The position numbers were made by a program, and so were the translations under genes. From Lolium rigidum (lineage: Eukaryota; Streptophyta; Magnoliopsida; Poales; Poaceae), in the NCBI RefSeq assembly GCF_022539505.1, contig NC_061514.1, positions 336,891,090 through 336,955,089 of the forward strand: a DNA stretch of 64,000 nucleotides, written 5' to 3'. Positions 10,332 to 22,589 of the stretch are shown piece by piece (within the stretch, counting starts at the first letter, position 1; every line of letters begins with the position of its first letter). Under the pieces are notes generated by a model. That model was given only the letters and a program-made list of their open reading frames with translations. It did no database searches and had not been told where the DNA came from.

Positions 10332-13300
10332 TAGGCATACAAAAAAAAAGTGTATCTTAAAGACACCAGTTCTCCTTTCTCTATTTACTTGCAAGGTAAG
10401 CTGTGTCATTAATATTACTCAAAATACTCTAGAATGTGCTGATCTTGTGAACTTCGTGGATGATTGATCTTTGTAATGTTCATCCTTTTCGTAAGCCAAA
10501 CCTTTGACCAATGGTTGACATTAGGGAAGCCATATCTTGTTGGCTCTATCTCTAAGAATTCTAATCAGAAGAGGTTAAAAAGTTGGGATCGTGAAAATGA
10601 AGCGAGCTAGGATCTCTATTTTTTGTGTTGATATTTATTAGTTTGTCTGATTGAAACCAACATATATGTTTCAGGATATCGTGTGGCAAGCACGATCAGC
10701 AATCCACAAATCTTGTTATATATGTTTCAGGATGAGTAGTTAAGTTGTTTATAGTGTGATACACTGATAAATTCTGAACTATTGATAGTAAGCCAAATCC
10801 TTAGTTTGATAGGTATTCTAAGGTTTCTAATGAGCACGCCCCAAGCTAAACAACAGAATATTCTTTTATTCATAATATATACATACTCTATGTTCGCATC
10901 AGGAGGAACAAAATATAGAAATCAGCGGTGTTAGATTGTTTTTAAAATGGGACATTCTAACTATGAAGACTACATACAAACCTGCTTAGCTTGACATAGG
11001 GCAACATAATCCATAAGTTGGCTCAGCCAAAGTGTGCGCCTCCTCTAAAATACCTGGATTCCATCATACCATCTCACTCACGTCTAGATAGCAATGCAAA
11101 AAAAAAAAAAGGAAATATCAGGGTGATCATATTTCCTCCCAGCATCCAACAGACTCCTAGCAGCTGAAACAACATCGTGTAAAATCAGTTGACCTCTAGA
11201 ACTATTGCTACTTGCTTATACACATATGGCTCAAAAATAAAACTTTAGCTTAAGAAACTTTGAAGACTTCAGTTAGCTAGCTGCTACAGTGAGACAACCA
11301 CAAATGCAACACAGACTAAATCTTTTTTGTTTTCCAATTAGCCTTCATATATCGAAAGACACTTCATCAATGGATATATAGTTACAGGTTTCCAATTTAT
11401 AGGTACAGCCATATAGACTTCTTTTCTTGCCAGACTAATTGGCTACACATATACATCTGAATGTCTCTTAACTGGAACAGAAGTTTACAGATTTCCTAAG
11501 GTGACAAATGAAACCGAATAAGGGTTAAAAAACTTGTGAATACATGCATATATAGTTTGACCACTGCATAAATCATGAAATTTGCTGAATCAAATAAGTA
11601 TACTACACCAGAATATAGCTGCGACATGGTATAAGTTTTTTTTTTAAGAAATACACTGAGGCATCTTACATAAAAGCAGCGAATATGGATGGAAGCTCAT
11701 GTCGGCAGCAGGAAGCCGCCACAAGAAGAAAAAATTAGACATAATTTGTCTTCACGCAAGCTCAAATAAATTCCAGTAATCAAAATGTTCCGGATATGGT
11801 TACAAAAGCTAAACTGGTTCACGATAAAATACAAAATAAAAATAAATCAGTTTACCCGCCGTCTGGTGCGAGTTTGCACATGAGTTCTGAACATGAAGGA
11901 ATGGTGTTCTGTACTCCAAAACTTCGATCAAGGTTTGTTCCGTATGGGAAAGAAAGCAGCATCAGGGATTTGTACCAGAAGAGAATTCCTGTGTAAACTT
12001 TTAACTATCCATGCAGTCAAAACTGCTTGCCTTGAATAGATTATATTTTTAGGATCTCAGAATAATTCTTCCTTACATCCAGCAAAACTTGGACTTAGTT
12101 ATATAAAGCTCAGTTTCAGCCAGATATATTCAATAGTAGGTTTATCAAAAGAGATGCCATGCATATGCATTTTTTTCTAAATGCAACGAAAACTCTTTAT
12201 ACGTATTACTTTTGACTTAGCCTGTAGGAACATGGTCCTAATAAATTTGGAAGATAATGCTCAATTTAGCATGAGCCCAGACTGAAGTTTCAGTTTACAC
12301 ACCTGATTATTGTCCCTAGCCGTCAGTAGGTGTTTAAGACCAAAAACTTGCTATCTCCAATGTAGTGCTAAAAAGTCAAGTACAATAATGTAGAGAATGT
12401 GGCATGGCCATATATGGTAGTTCAGCTACAGTATGGCACATCCACTAATGTACTTGAAGATAAATGTCCTGTACTTGAAAATTGTGTTTGTTTCACGCAA
12501 CAATATTGACGCACGGCACAGTAGTGCATAACAAGTCTCAATAGATTATCTAAATACTACAATGCTTCGTGCGGACTCCAAATCCCAATATAGATAAAAA
12601 AAAGAATTGTGTGAGGGCTTGGAATAAAAGACCGGTGGATTTCTTTCTAAGATGCAAATCAATATGTTTCCCCAGATGCTTGACAAACTAAAGCACATGT
12701 AAAAGAGAAGTCATACGTCGCCTGCTTGGTTGTGGTCATCATTTCCAGGAAATGCTCACAAATTGAGAAGAATTGAGTCCACCATATGAAATAGTAAGCC
12801 ACCCATGATTACTTATTACTAAGCAAATGCACAAGCCTTTAATGTTTCCAATACCTGAGTGGCGAGCTGATAACTGGGAAATCGCCTATCGATTCCTTTC
12901 AAAGTTCCTAGTCATGGAACAAACATGGAAAGAATATAGCACATACCAGAGCACTACTCAGCCCTAAATTATATGCTACCAATATTGTGAGAAAATCAGA
13001 GCAAAACACCTAAATACCAAAATGTACATCGTGAGTCAATTAGCTCCCTTAAACGAACACGATAATGCACACATGGAATAGAATCCAAATGTTCATCATA
13101 GATCTAAATTCAAATCCCACTGCAAGGGAACTCAAATAAAATTGCTAACAATACTATATAGCTGAGAAAAGCTTTGGCCAGTACCATTTTCAGCAGTAAA
13201 ATATGTTGCCCGAACCACAACAAATAATAGTGACGTCAAAGCAAACGATGCAATGAATAAACCTAAAAGGATTGGGTATATCTGTATATGGTTAAAACAC

Positions 13301-13953
13301 AATTAGACCAATATAAAAAATCAGAAATATAAGAAATTCAGAATATCGACCATAGATCAATATAAGTGAAACACAAGATAGTATTCATACAGAAAGTGTA
13401 TTTATAACAAACGACAATAAAAAATGCCATGATTTCTACAATGGAGAGCACCACAAATTATTTAGAGAACGGCGAAATAAACCCTGAAATAACCTCTAAA
13501 AAGCATGGATCATCCAAAGGTACCAAAGACATTGGAATAAAAGCCATAATATATTTTTTTCTATCCTTCAGCCTATCACATTCCTGTTTCTCTAGGTGGA
13601 GAACACTCCTAAAGGAGCTGAACATAGAAGCAATAACAACAATTAGCGGTTGCTGAAAAGAAAAAAAATCACATAATATGAAGATGATTGGGCGATGGGT
13701 CTTATTGGGAAGATTTTTGCCGTAAACTGCACCTTAGGTTCATTGGGAATCATGGGCAGCAAGCAGCAAATTATATACATGATATATTTTCCTTCCAAAA
13801 TGTAATAAAGGTAAAATCATTCATCTATTAACACAGAAAGTAAAACAGAGGCCAAATGGGGAAATAATCGACTGGGGCCTCCATGTATTGAGAATCACAT
13901 AGATGACTCACATGAGGCCATTGCACAAAATTAGAAACCAGAGTATACTACTT
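10332..13953. other. Long AT-rich region, no confident gene
   Basis: About 3.6 kb of AT-rich sequence. The only coding-like item is a plus-strand frame at 11796-11996 ending HEGMVFCTPKLRSRFVPYGK then a short tail and TAA at 11994-11996. It has no identifiable domain and no supported start. The region could be introns of a minus-strand transcription unit linking the exon-like pieces at 10.2, 14.0, 15.3 and 16.5 kb. Confidence 0.3.
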
Positions 13954-14061
13954 TTACATTGGTAGTGGCGGCTGTGTTCCAGTTGCATAAGCCATCTCCT
14001 CCTGTTCCGCTTCTAACTCCTCTTCCGTGTCAAAGATTCGTGACCCACAAGAGAATCCTCA
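13954..14061 (-). CDS. Candidate exon with acidic C-terminus, unknown product
   Basis: A minus-strand frame reads RIFDTEEELEAEQEEMAY followed by a Pro-rich end (TGTQPPLPM) and TAA at 13954-13956. The Glu-rich run followed by a compact C-terminus resembles the end of a real protein. Splice sites are ambiguous: a plausible acceptor (GTTGTTAG) lies further right near 14211, but the intervening frame is closed. No family is recognised. Confidence 0.2.
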
Positions 14062-15285
14062 CTCGACATGATGTTATCTTCAACTCAATAATAGCGTATC
14101 TCACAAATTGACTGTCCAAGCATTGCCTCCGCAGCTTCCAATTTTCAGCTCATTGGAAACTTGGAGGGTCAGCACCACCCTCCAGTCCACCCGGCAGTTC
14201 AGTAAACCTAACAACAAGGTCATTTGTCGATGGTGAATGTAGTATAAAAACAAACACATTATAAACCTAGAAAATGTGTATTACTTTTTTATAACATTTC
14301 TCACAAAGTTCATTTTATATGGATGGTTCCAGAGAACTTCTCCAGATTTTGGTGAAATTTTGAAATAGGCTCTTAATCAGCCTCTTTGCCAAAAGAAAAA
14401 AAGCTCAATCTACCACAGGGGCATGAAGTGCTTATAAGTACGCACGAAAGGAAGTCAGAAGTAAATACAGTTGGTCATGAATAAAAAAGCCCCTATAACT
14501 AATCCTTAGGGACCATTTTCATAATAGTATAGCATACAACAATACATAACAAAATATTTATATTGGTATGGTATCGATGTTCAAGAAAGATAATGATACA
14601 TCAGTAGACGGCATGAAGATACAACACACATGAAATGGCATGCCAAATGTTGTACCGGATAAAGTATTACCACCTAAAATTAGTTGTCTGAATGGCTAAA
14701 GATAAACAAAAAAAAAACCTTTACTATCACACAGTCTAATTCTTGTCATGTAAGATACAGCTCCAACTCATAACGGGGTGATAATCATTTTGGTATATAC
14801 AAATGCTTCAGAATGAACAACTTAAGAATGACTTCAACGACATGGCGAAGATAAAACAATTGCACTATGATCGCTGAACATTATAGTGTAGCAACAAAAT
14901 AAAATAACCACTTTGCTAAATTTTAGTTTGCAGTCATCTGATATTTATTGATATGCAGTTCTAGTAAATGTTTATTGTAACTTCTACTAATTAATACAAG
15001 TTGTTTCACTATTTACAGCGGTGGCCTAGGATAACTTTTTTTTCCATACAACTTGTCTTTTCTATCCATCTTGGTTTTACCGAGGTCTACAGACTTCATA
15101 TCCAGTTCTCCACACTACCTATAAGAACACAATCTCAATAAATGGATGAGCTTATCTCATATCTTCCTTCAGATGTATGAAGGAAAGAATTGAAAGAAGT
15201 GATACTCAACTACTAATAATGAGATACTTAACTACTTAAGTGAATCATTGATTTGGGAACAGAAGGGGAGAGGGAGCAGCTGTAC
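14062..15285. other. AT-rich sequence, nothing recognised
   Basis: No gene, MITE termini or tandem structure could be supported. Confidence 0.35.
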
Positions 15286-15355
15286 CTGACAGTGAAGACG
15301 CATCCACAAAAAGATGGAAGCCAAGGCGGCGCCAGGTCTCACCGCTGCAAGTCAT
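15286..15355 (-). CDS. Candidate short exon with ATG and splice donor
   Basis: On the minus strand an ATG at 15353-15355 opens MTCSGETWRRLGFHLFVDAS, continuing three residues into a CTGTCAG/GTACAG donor-like junction at 15286. It sits in a local GC rise and is on the same strand as the other exon-like pieces between 10.2 and 16.6 kb. Identity unknown; low confidence. Confidence 0.2.
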
Positions 15356-16339
15356 CTTGTGCACCACGGCAGTGGTGGCAGGGAAAAGAGAATAAGGATG
15401 CTCATGCACACGTAACCGGCCACAACTGACGGCGGCGGCGGCGACTGTGCAGCAACTGCTCCACCATTGCGAGAAGAGGATACATTTTTTGGGAGCAAAC
15501 AGATGGCAAGTCTGACGCCACCTCTCTCTCTGCTTATCCCCGCCCCCACCTTTGTGCAGGCATCTTCCTCTAAATCCAGAAGAACACCACGTGCTGCCCA
15601 GAATGTGTTAGGTCCTCCTTGTGCCATGCAAGAATCTGCTGAAGGCCTCTCCTCACCGAAACACCATCTCCATTGTCGCATCACTACACCACCATATCAC
15701 CCTCTCGCTCCAGCTCCCTGTACCCTGGCCGCGCCACCCCACACAAAATAGCCAATCGAACCAAGGGAAACAGATCAGACACAAGCACTACTGAGAACAA
15801 CCAAACCCATATGCCAAAGCAACGACAACACCCATCACCGGCACTTTCCCCAAATCAGCTGTTTGAAGGAACGACAACAACCACCGCCGTCACTTTCCCC
15901 AAATCAGAGTGTAGAGTATGATATATCTCTTCCTCAAACACTAAAAAAGGCCATTGTACCTGCCAGTACGACACAAACAATTCAAAAGCACTTGTTGGGC
16001 AGGCTTCTAAGTAAAAGTTGCATCGAAAATAATGTAGCCTTATTTTGTATTCTCAAAACCTCACCTGATACTGCTACCCAATTCAGTCCAATTTAAGACT
16101 TTCAATTTAGCTGTGCGGCAATAGATTCACAGAATGGAATGTGAGCTTCATCCTCTGCGCATGGGTAAGACCCAAATTGACTAATTGATGCACGTTCTAC
16201 AACTCAGACCATTCTTGCAGCTCAACTGATTGTCTATTTAGCTCCTAGTTGGCGAGATACACACCTGAGTTCAGTTGCTACCTACACTGTTTATTATCAT
16301 GTAGATCAGCAATTCAGCAGGGGACATGAAGCACCTCCA

Positions 16340-16720
16340 AGCCCCATCCAGACCCCGCACCTTCTGCGTAGGCTAGACAGCCGTCGGCCCCTCTGCCCAA
16401 GCTCTCTTCCATGGCCCCACGAAACCCCCTGGAGCAGAGTTTCCCCGACCCCCGTCGCTGCGCGCCTGGCACCGTGATGGTCGAGATGAGGCCGGGAGTG
16501 ACAGCTGGAAGGAGGCGCGATCGAGAAGATGCACGAGGAAGAACTGCTGGCCGTGTTGAGCGGGGCGGCGGCCGGATCTTGATGGGAGCGGGCAGCGGCG
16601 GCTGGCGTGGAGGCGGCGGGTGTGGAGGCGGTGAACCCTAGAGCAGAAAGGAAAGAGTGGAAAGAGAATGGATGGGCTGCATCTCTCGGGGCCGGGTCTG
16701 GGGGTTGAGCGTGCGGTGCG
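16340..16720 (-). promoter_or_regulatory. GC-rich island, possible transcription start region
   Basis: A sharp rise in GC content in an otherwise AT-rich region. The minus strand reads CCGCCTCCACACCCGCC-type Pro/Ser/Arg low-complexity sequence typical of grass 5' leaders. It lies upstream (on the minus strand) of the exon-like segments at 15.3, 14.0 and 10.2 kb, so it may be the first exon or promoter of that unit. No TATA box and no convincing protein were found. Confidence 0.25.
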
Positions 16721-17859
16721 AGGCAAAGCGGTCTCTTTTTTCCTTTTCACACCTTTGAAGATTTACCCATACTTGTGAATTGTGGCTTGTAGCAAGTGGG
16801 ACCAAATGTCAGCCAGAGAAGACACAAAGAGTAAAGTGCCAAAAAAACACGCCGACCAGATCGAACGAACGATGTAGATCATCTAAGCTGGAAATCCCAC
16901 GGTTGTAAAGGCACCCCGCCAGGATAGGCTCAGCAGGCTGGGTCAGCAACAGCCTTACATGTTGTAGTAATGTGCCCTTTATTTTTTCTTGCTAGGTTCT
17001 TCCTTCAACCCAACCGTGACATCTTCTCCCTCGACCATCTATGCTAGGAGTATCTTCTTCATCCCTGGATATCGAGGTAGGACCCAATCCTTCCAGATCA
17101 TTGTCTAAACGATGTAGTCGTGCCTAAGTTGTTGTAACCTGATACGGTTTGATCTGTACCTTGTATAACTATCTTAGGGTCAAGGAATATCTCCAGAAAA
17201 TCAAACCTGTCGCTATATATTAACATGCAACGCGTGCGTGCAAGGCATACACTTAATCCCATAGTATTTTAAACTCCATTGAGGTGATTTGACAAGTCTC
17301 AAGACAACATCTCCGGATTCCAAGATTTTATATGAAAAAACTGTATCTCTGGAATATGTCTATGATAGATTTGGTTTTTGTGTTGGTTTGATCAATTTAT
17401 GCAGCCGTTTTCTTAGATTGTTGCTAATGTCATAAACGAGGATCTTTTGTCCAAAAAAGAATACAGCCCTTTGAAAAATGATGAGCAGCATACACTTAAA
17501 CGCGGAGCTAGTAATTTTCTAATAAAAACTATGGTTGTGTCTATCTGAGAATGCAGAGACTGTGAGATCCTTTCCCTTCTCGAATAAGAGACATTCAAAC
17601 ATGGGACTAAAACTAGACGCGCAAGCAAGTTCAACGGTGCACAGTAGCTTTGACATGAAGAATTGAACATCACGATACCAATCAAACCAAGTTACCAACA
17701 AAGATCAACTATTCATCCAGAAAATATTGACAACAAACCCATAACAGATGCAAGCAGATCGAACGGCACATTTACACGCACAGGTGCACGCGGTGTACAA
17801 AACAGACACAGACCACACGGCGCGGCAGCGCATCGCCATCGAGGTCACCACCGGCCTAG
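16721..17859. other. Intergenic and 3' flank of the DMP gene
   Basis: No gene is supported. The part next to 17860 is the 3' flank of the DMP gene; no clear poly(A) signal was picked out by eye. Confidence 0.4.
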
Positions 17860-18495
17860 CTACTGCGACGCCAGCGCGGTTGCGGCAGGCTTCATCGGCG
17901 GGTACCCGATCCCGTGGCGCGTGGAGGGGAAGACGACGAAGAACCCGCTGGCGAGGGCGCCGATCACGACGGGCAGCGCCGTGACCAGCGCCTTCTGCTG
18001 CGCCAGGAGCTGCGGGTAGAAGCACGCCACTGTGTTGGCGTCGGCCAGCAGCGCCACGGCCGCGAACACCATCACCGAGAAGAGGGCGTGCGCGAAGTCT
18101 GCAAGCCGCAGCCTGTACTTGGAGAAGTCCCTCCCCTCGCCGTCAGTGTCGTCGCCGCCGCTGATCGGCACGAGACCCCTGACCGTCGCGATGCCATACC
18201 TGACCTTGCCGTCGGCGCCGATGTAGCTGTCGGTGAAGGCCGAGAAGGCGCACGAGAAGGCGCAGAGCGAGAGGAGCACCGCCGTGACAACCTTGTTCGC
18301 CACGCTGCACACGCCGGTGTTGGTCACGATCGGGTTCAGCACCTCGTACACGATAACCGTGGACGTCGGCAGCACCATGAGCACGTCGCCAAGGCTCTTA
18401 AACGCCGTGTTCGCCATGCTGCCCGCTGTCGTCGGGGTGCTCGTCGGTGCTGCCGCTGTCGTCTGGCTTGTGGACGCTGGTGCTCCTTCTTCCAT
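17860..18495 (-). CDS. DUF679 domain membrane protein (DMP family), complete
   Basis: A single uninterrupted frame of 211 residues from ATG at 18493-18495 to the stop at 17860-17862, intronless as is usual for DMP genes. The Ser/Thr/Ala-rich N-terminus (1-30) precedes four hydrophobic segments at about residues 36-56, 68-88, 134-153 and 170-190. Between segments 2 and 3 lies the family signature [22 protein letters not shown] short acidic linker (GGDDTDGEG) and [17 protein letters not shown] follow, and the protein ends with the conserved [15 protein letters not shown]. DMPs are plant-specific proteins of ER, tonoplast or plasma membrane. Members act in senescence-linked membrane remodelling and, in one subgroup, gamete fusion. 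The sequence looks closer to the vegetative/senescence type than to the haploid-inducer type, but that is inference from motifs only. The gene looks intact and functional. Confidence 0.95.
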   Translation of the reverse strand: MEEGAPASTSQTTAAAPTSTPTTAGSMANTAFKSLGDVLMVLPTSTVIVYEVLNPIVTNTGVCSVANKVVTAVLLSLCAFSCAFSAFTDSYIGADGKVRYGIATVRGLVPISGGDDTDGEGRDFSKYRLRLADFAHALFSVMVFAAVALLADANTVACFYPQLLAQQKALVTALPVVIGALASGFFVVFPSTRHGIGYPPMKPAATALASQ

Positions 18496-18563
18496 TAGCT
18501 GATATACTCGATCCTATATGAAGCCAGCTAGCTACCCCTCTCCAAAGTCAAAAGCTGAACGTG

Positions 18564-18571
18564 TATTTATA
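18564..18571 (-). promoter_or_regulatory. TATA box of the DMP gene
   Basis: The minus strand reads CCTATAAATAC, a consensus plant TATA box, ending about 69 bases upstream of the ATG. A start site about 30 bases downstream would give a leader of roughly 40 bases. It is the only such motif close upstream of the gene. Confidence 0.75.
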
Positions 18572-18579
18572 GGATATAA

Positions 18580-19012
18580 TCAGGCGTAAAGATATTTAGA
18601 TATCCAAGAGTTTTGGAGAAATTGGATTGCTACAGAAAAAGAACGATTCGCTCACTCCATTCCCCACGGGCGGCAGCGGGCAACGGCCAACCCTCGCGCG
18701 CAGAGGAACACGCGTCGGTCCACGTCGTGCTGTGATGATCGGTTCCAAAAGAAAGAAATAGTTGTGCTAGTTATTTGTGTGTTTGTGGTGCGGATGATGG
18801 TGTAATGTAGGTGGTGGTTTTTGCATAGTTGATGACTAGGAAGTTTGGGTGCTTTGCTGGCGCTGAGCTGAGCTGTTTTGGTTTCCTGGATGGGAACTTG
18901 TCGCTCTGGTTCAAAGTTGTGGCTTTGTTCGAGCGTCCCCAGTGTTATGGTTTGAATTCGGTTCCCTGAACATTTGATTCGTTTATGCTATAAATGAAAC
19001 TGGGGAAGTTGT
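18580..19012. other. DMP upstream region, then retrotransposon border
   Basis: Upstream flank of the DMP gene with a short GC-rich patch (18660-18720). No other motif is confidently assigned. Around 19013 the sequence passes into the Gypsy pol tail. Confidence 0.35.
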
Positions 19013-19263
19013 GATGAGGACATTCCTACCTCACTACTACCTCCGTCATTACCAACTGAAGATGAACCTGCTGTGAAGCTCAAGTCCAATGAAGTCAGGA
19101 TTGGACCAATGACACGAGCTCGTGCGAAGCTACTTAAACAACAGGTGAACTTGTTCCTAAACGATACCTTGATTGATGAGAACTTTATACTACCTAAGTC
19201 CTATTACTTATATATCATCAGGTATGAAGAGGAGACAAGCATCGCACGAGGAGGAGAGGAGCA
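19013..19263 (+). pseudogene. C-terminal tail of a Gypsy polyprotein
   Basis: A plus-strand frame begins DEDIPTSLLPPSLPTEDEPA and continues with VRIGPMTRARAKLLKQQVNL and DENFILPKSYYLYIIRYEEE. The GPMTRARAK motif is the well-known C-terminal end of plant Gypsy polyproteins, after the integrase. Everything upstream (protease, reverse transcriptase, integrase core) is absent, so this is a truncated element. It runs directly into an LTR. Confidence 0.65.
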
Positions 19264-20060
19264 GCTGGACGTGAAGATGGATGTGAAGCTGGACAAGGAG
19301 CTGGACATGAAGAAATCTCATGGACGCGCGAGGGAGGAGCGGGAGGAATGCGCGAGAGGAGAAGAAGAAGTCCAGGCCGGTCCAGCGCCCGGTCAGACCG
19401 GCCCCCACGCCGGGCCGCCCGGTCCCGGCCCGGTCAACCGGCCGCCAACCGGCCGCCAACCGGAGGGAGTGCATCGTACCGGGCGAAACCGGAAACTTCG
19501 CAGTTTCCGGTTGCCGCCCGGTTGACCGGACCACCGACCGGACCGGCCGTCCACGGCCCGGTCGGCCGGATCCCGGACCGGACCGGTCCGAGTCTGTCTC
19601 GACCGGATCTATTCTGGGTCGGTTATTCTTGTATCTTTTCGACCAGAACTCGTCCCGGACACCTATATAAGTGCCCAGGACGCCCCCTAGCTGATTTAGA
19701 CCATGTTTAAGATAAATCCTAGTTCTTAGTTGTTTGCTCTAGCAAAACTATTGAATCCCTACACCATATTGCTTGATATTGTGTAGATCCTGAAAAAGTC
19801 TTGTGTGATCTGTTGTTTCATTGGGAATTAGACGGTTGCAACTTACCGCTTCGTGGTCGGCGGCTACGTGCGCAAGTGTGTGGAGTTGCGAATATCTTGC
19901 AGGGTTGAGAGCTGTTGCATTGGCGACAGGGACCAATCGAGAGATCTCGTTGCGTCATACAAGTTATCATCCACTTCATCGTCGTGTTTCTCCGCTGCCA
20001 TCACCCCGTGATCATCATCACCACCGTTACTTACTGAGAAGATCGGGCCACCCCTTATCA
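19264..20060 (+). mobile_element. Gypsy LTR with CCGG-rich promoter region
   Basis: The right end is clear: ...CCCCTTATCA followed by a primer-binding site. The left end is uncertain; it may be the TGGACGTG at 19264 after the purine-rich AGGAGGAGAGGAG. Inside, 19370-19600 is extremely rich in ACCGG/CCGGT motifs, and TATATAA at 19664-19670 is the likely LTR promoter. Boundaries are approximate at the left. Confidence 0.6.
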
Positions 20061-20063
20061 TCT

Positions 20064-20075
20064 TGGTATCAGATT
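20064..20075 (+). other. Primer-binding site, initiator tRNA-Met type
   Basis: TGGTATCAGATT lies 3 bases after the LTR end. TGGTATCAGA matches the complement of the 3' end of plant initiator tRNA-Met, the usual primer of many plant LTR elements. Confidence 0.65.
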
Positions 20076-20865
20076 TCCAGTTTTCCTCGGTAAGCCATCC
20101 ACAATCCACCCCATAGTTGAGTTGTGAGTGTTTTCCTATCCAGAAAAAGCCATAAAAATTAGGGTTAGGGTTTGCCATAGCTTTAGATTGCACTAATTTC
20201 GAGTTTTAGTTGCTTTTTGTAGTTGTTTTTGCGTATCTTTATCTTTCATCTAGTAGAATTGTTAGGGTTTGTGTTTTCTCTATCATCTAGTTTATCATAG
20301 TGTGTCAGTTTTGTTTCTCCGAGTCCACATAGCGTACAGTGTGCTTGTTTCCAACCATAGACACAGCCTATCGATATAAAGTGACTAGGAACTTCCCCAG
20401 AAGAGACTAGTTTTACCGCTCGACAGGTTGCTCGTTAGGGTTTTGGTCCTTTGCATATCTTGTTGGCCGTGTTATCAAGGAGTTGAGTCATAAAATCAAA
20501 AAAAAAAAAATTGAAAAGAAGCAAAAAGAGCTACATAGCTGCGTGTGTTACAAAAGAAAAATCCAAAAAGAAAAGTGACGTGCTAGTTGAATCAAGTGAA
20601 GACCTAAGTTTACTTTAGTTGAGCAATCTTGTGCCTGTCTCGTTGAGCTTTGCTAGCGTCTCTCTTGTGCATTGCAACCTTTCCCATATATAGTTGCATT
20701 GCCCCATTAAATCGCCTTGTGTGAGTATCATTGGTTGTCTACGGTCAGCGCTAGAGCTTGTTATTGGTGCAAATAGGTAGCCTACCTACAGCCCCACATA
20801 TACCTTGCTTTGTCGTGTGATTTGTTCTTATACCCTTGATAAAAACCATGTGAATCTAAAAAAAA
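20076..20865 (+). mobile_element. 5' leader of the same LTR element, truncated
   Basis: Untranslated leader-like sequence following the primer site, with an A-run (20499-20511). It ends abruptly near 20865, where composition switches to GC-rich. No gag is present, so the element was cut off in its leader. Confidence 0.5.
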
Positions 20866-22586
20866 ACCTCGCGCGCAGGACCTCCTTCCCTCCTCTCCCC
20901 CCACCGTCGACTCCCTTCGGGCAAAGCGTGTGCGGTACAAGCAGCGGCGGACCGGCTTCGACCCGCGCACGAGGAGCGAGGCCCATGTCCCCATGCTGGC
21001 GGGGGTGTACCCAAGGCGGCGGAGGTTCGGTAACGGCCGAGCGGTCGGCTAGGGTGTTGCAGAGCGGCGCAGGGGTGGCGCCAACTAAGCCCGTTCGGCC
21101 TAGATCTAGGCCCTTATGGTCCCAACCTAGGTTGGGGCGGGTCTCCCCTTTCTCCCCTTGATCTATAGGTGGAGGCGTGATGGCTTGTGTTGGGGTTTGC
21201 GGCGCCGGTAGCCGGTCTGTTGCTGCGTGGCGGTGGTCTGTACTAGCCCGTCCTGGCCTGGTCGGACTCTCTTGGGAGTGATTTGCCTCCACGTGGGGCT
21301 TTACGGGCTTGCTGGGCTCGACTGGACCTAATTTGGACCTAATTGAGACTGGTGTGACGGTGGCTAAGTCCGATCAATTACCGCCATGGTAGTGGATGTA
21401 GTTCCCTCCCGCACGGCCGTGCTACATACCACTAGCCCCATTTCAAGCTACTTCTCGCATCTACCTTACATGCCTCGTGACGTTAACCGCGGTGGAACGA
21501 TAATGGTGGCTTTGTGACCGTAGTGGTGCATGTTTGCGGGCGGCGAGTTTGGTGGTGTCAAGGCCGAGTCCTCGCGGGGCTTCGGTGTGACGGATCTCCC
21601 AGGGGTTGCGGATTGGGGTTTTTCGGGAGAAATCCTTGTTGGCTCGCCCGACAACGACACGGTGCCACCCGCGGGTGGCATCGTTCCTTCCTAGAGGGCA
21701 TCATGGCTACCCTTCATCCACTTCCCTTTGTGTACCAAGGGGAACCATAGGACCTTCTGATCCAGGCAGCAACGGTTTCTTTCCTTCTTGAAGGTGATGC
21801 TTGGTGTGTGATGATCCGGTGCTGGGAGCATGGTGGTACTTCTACGGAGGGCCCAAGGGTGGCGGTCATCGCCGTTTAGTCAATCCGTATCTATCTCCAT
21901 TTTTTAATTTTTTATTTTGGACGTGTGTTTGCTGCTGCCCTAGCATTTTCTTTTGTTTCGTGACTCGTAATTATATCGTGTAATTGCTATATTAATATAG
22001 CAGGATAAAAAGCGTGTTTCGAGAAGTAAATATATAGAAAAGAGGTTGCTTGATAAGCGAGAAACAATAACTTGTGCATATTGGAAAATAATTGTGGTGT
22101 GACCGTGAACACAATGATCTATACGTGCCTTAAGTGAAACCACGTTAGAAGGACAGGATTTCTTCGCATTTGTTATTCCTAGTCGTCCGCCCCATGGATA
22201 ATTATTTCTATGGACTTTCTTATCCAATATTCCCATGTTGCATCTTTTGTGCAATTTGATTTCGGAAAAACAAAAGGAAGTTATGTTTGGTGAAAACTGA
22301 AAAGTGTAACTTGAACTTCAATATCATAAAAAAATCTCGACATATATGCAAGTCAAACAACTTGGTATCATGAAGCTTAAATGCATTCGAATTTATGGTT
22401 CATCGCACCATTGGAGGAGACGGTGAAGATGAGACACATCGAGTGGTTCTAATATGAGAGGGAGGTTGGTCGTTTGTTGTAGGCATGGGCCTTGTCGGTG
22501 CCACAAAGGCACAATGGGACCAGGACACATCATATGAGGGAGGGAGGGAGATGGGAGGGGGAGGAAGGGGGGGAGAAAAAGTATTG
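20866..22586. other. GC-rich, unclassified, probably repeat-derived
   Basis: From 20866 to about 21900 the sequence is GC-rich with many short open frames but no domain. It resembles the long leader of a grass non-LTR element or a decayed gene. The remainder is AT-rich. No confident gene. Confidence 0.3.
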
Positions 22587-22589
22587 TTA

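Noticed and set aside
17914..18498. Long open frames on the plus strand over the DMP gene
   Set aside because: Shadow frames caused by the GC-rich codon usage of the real minus-strand gene; their composition is Arg/Gly/His-rich with no domain.
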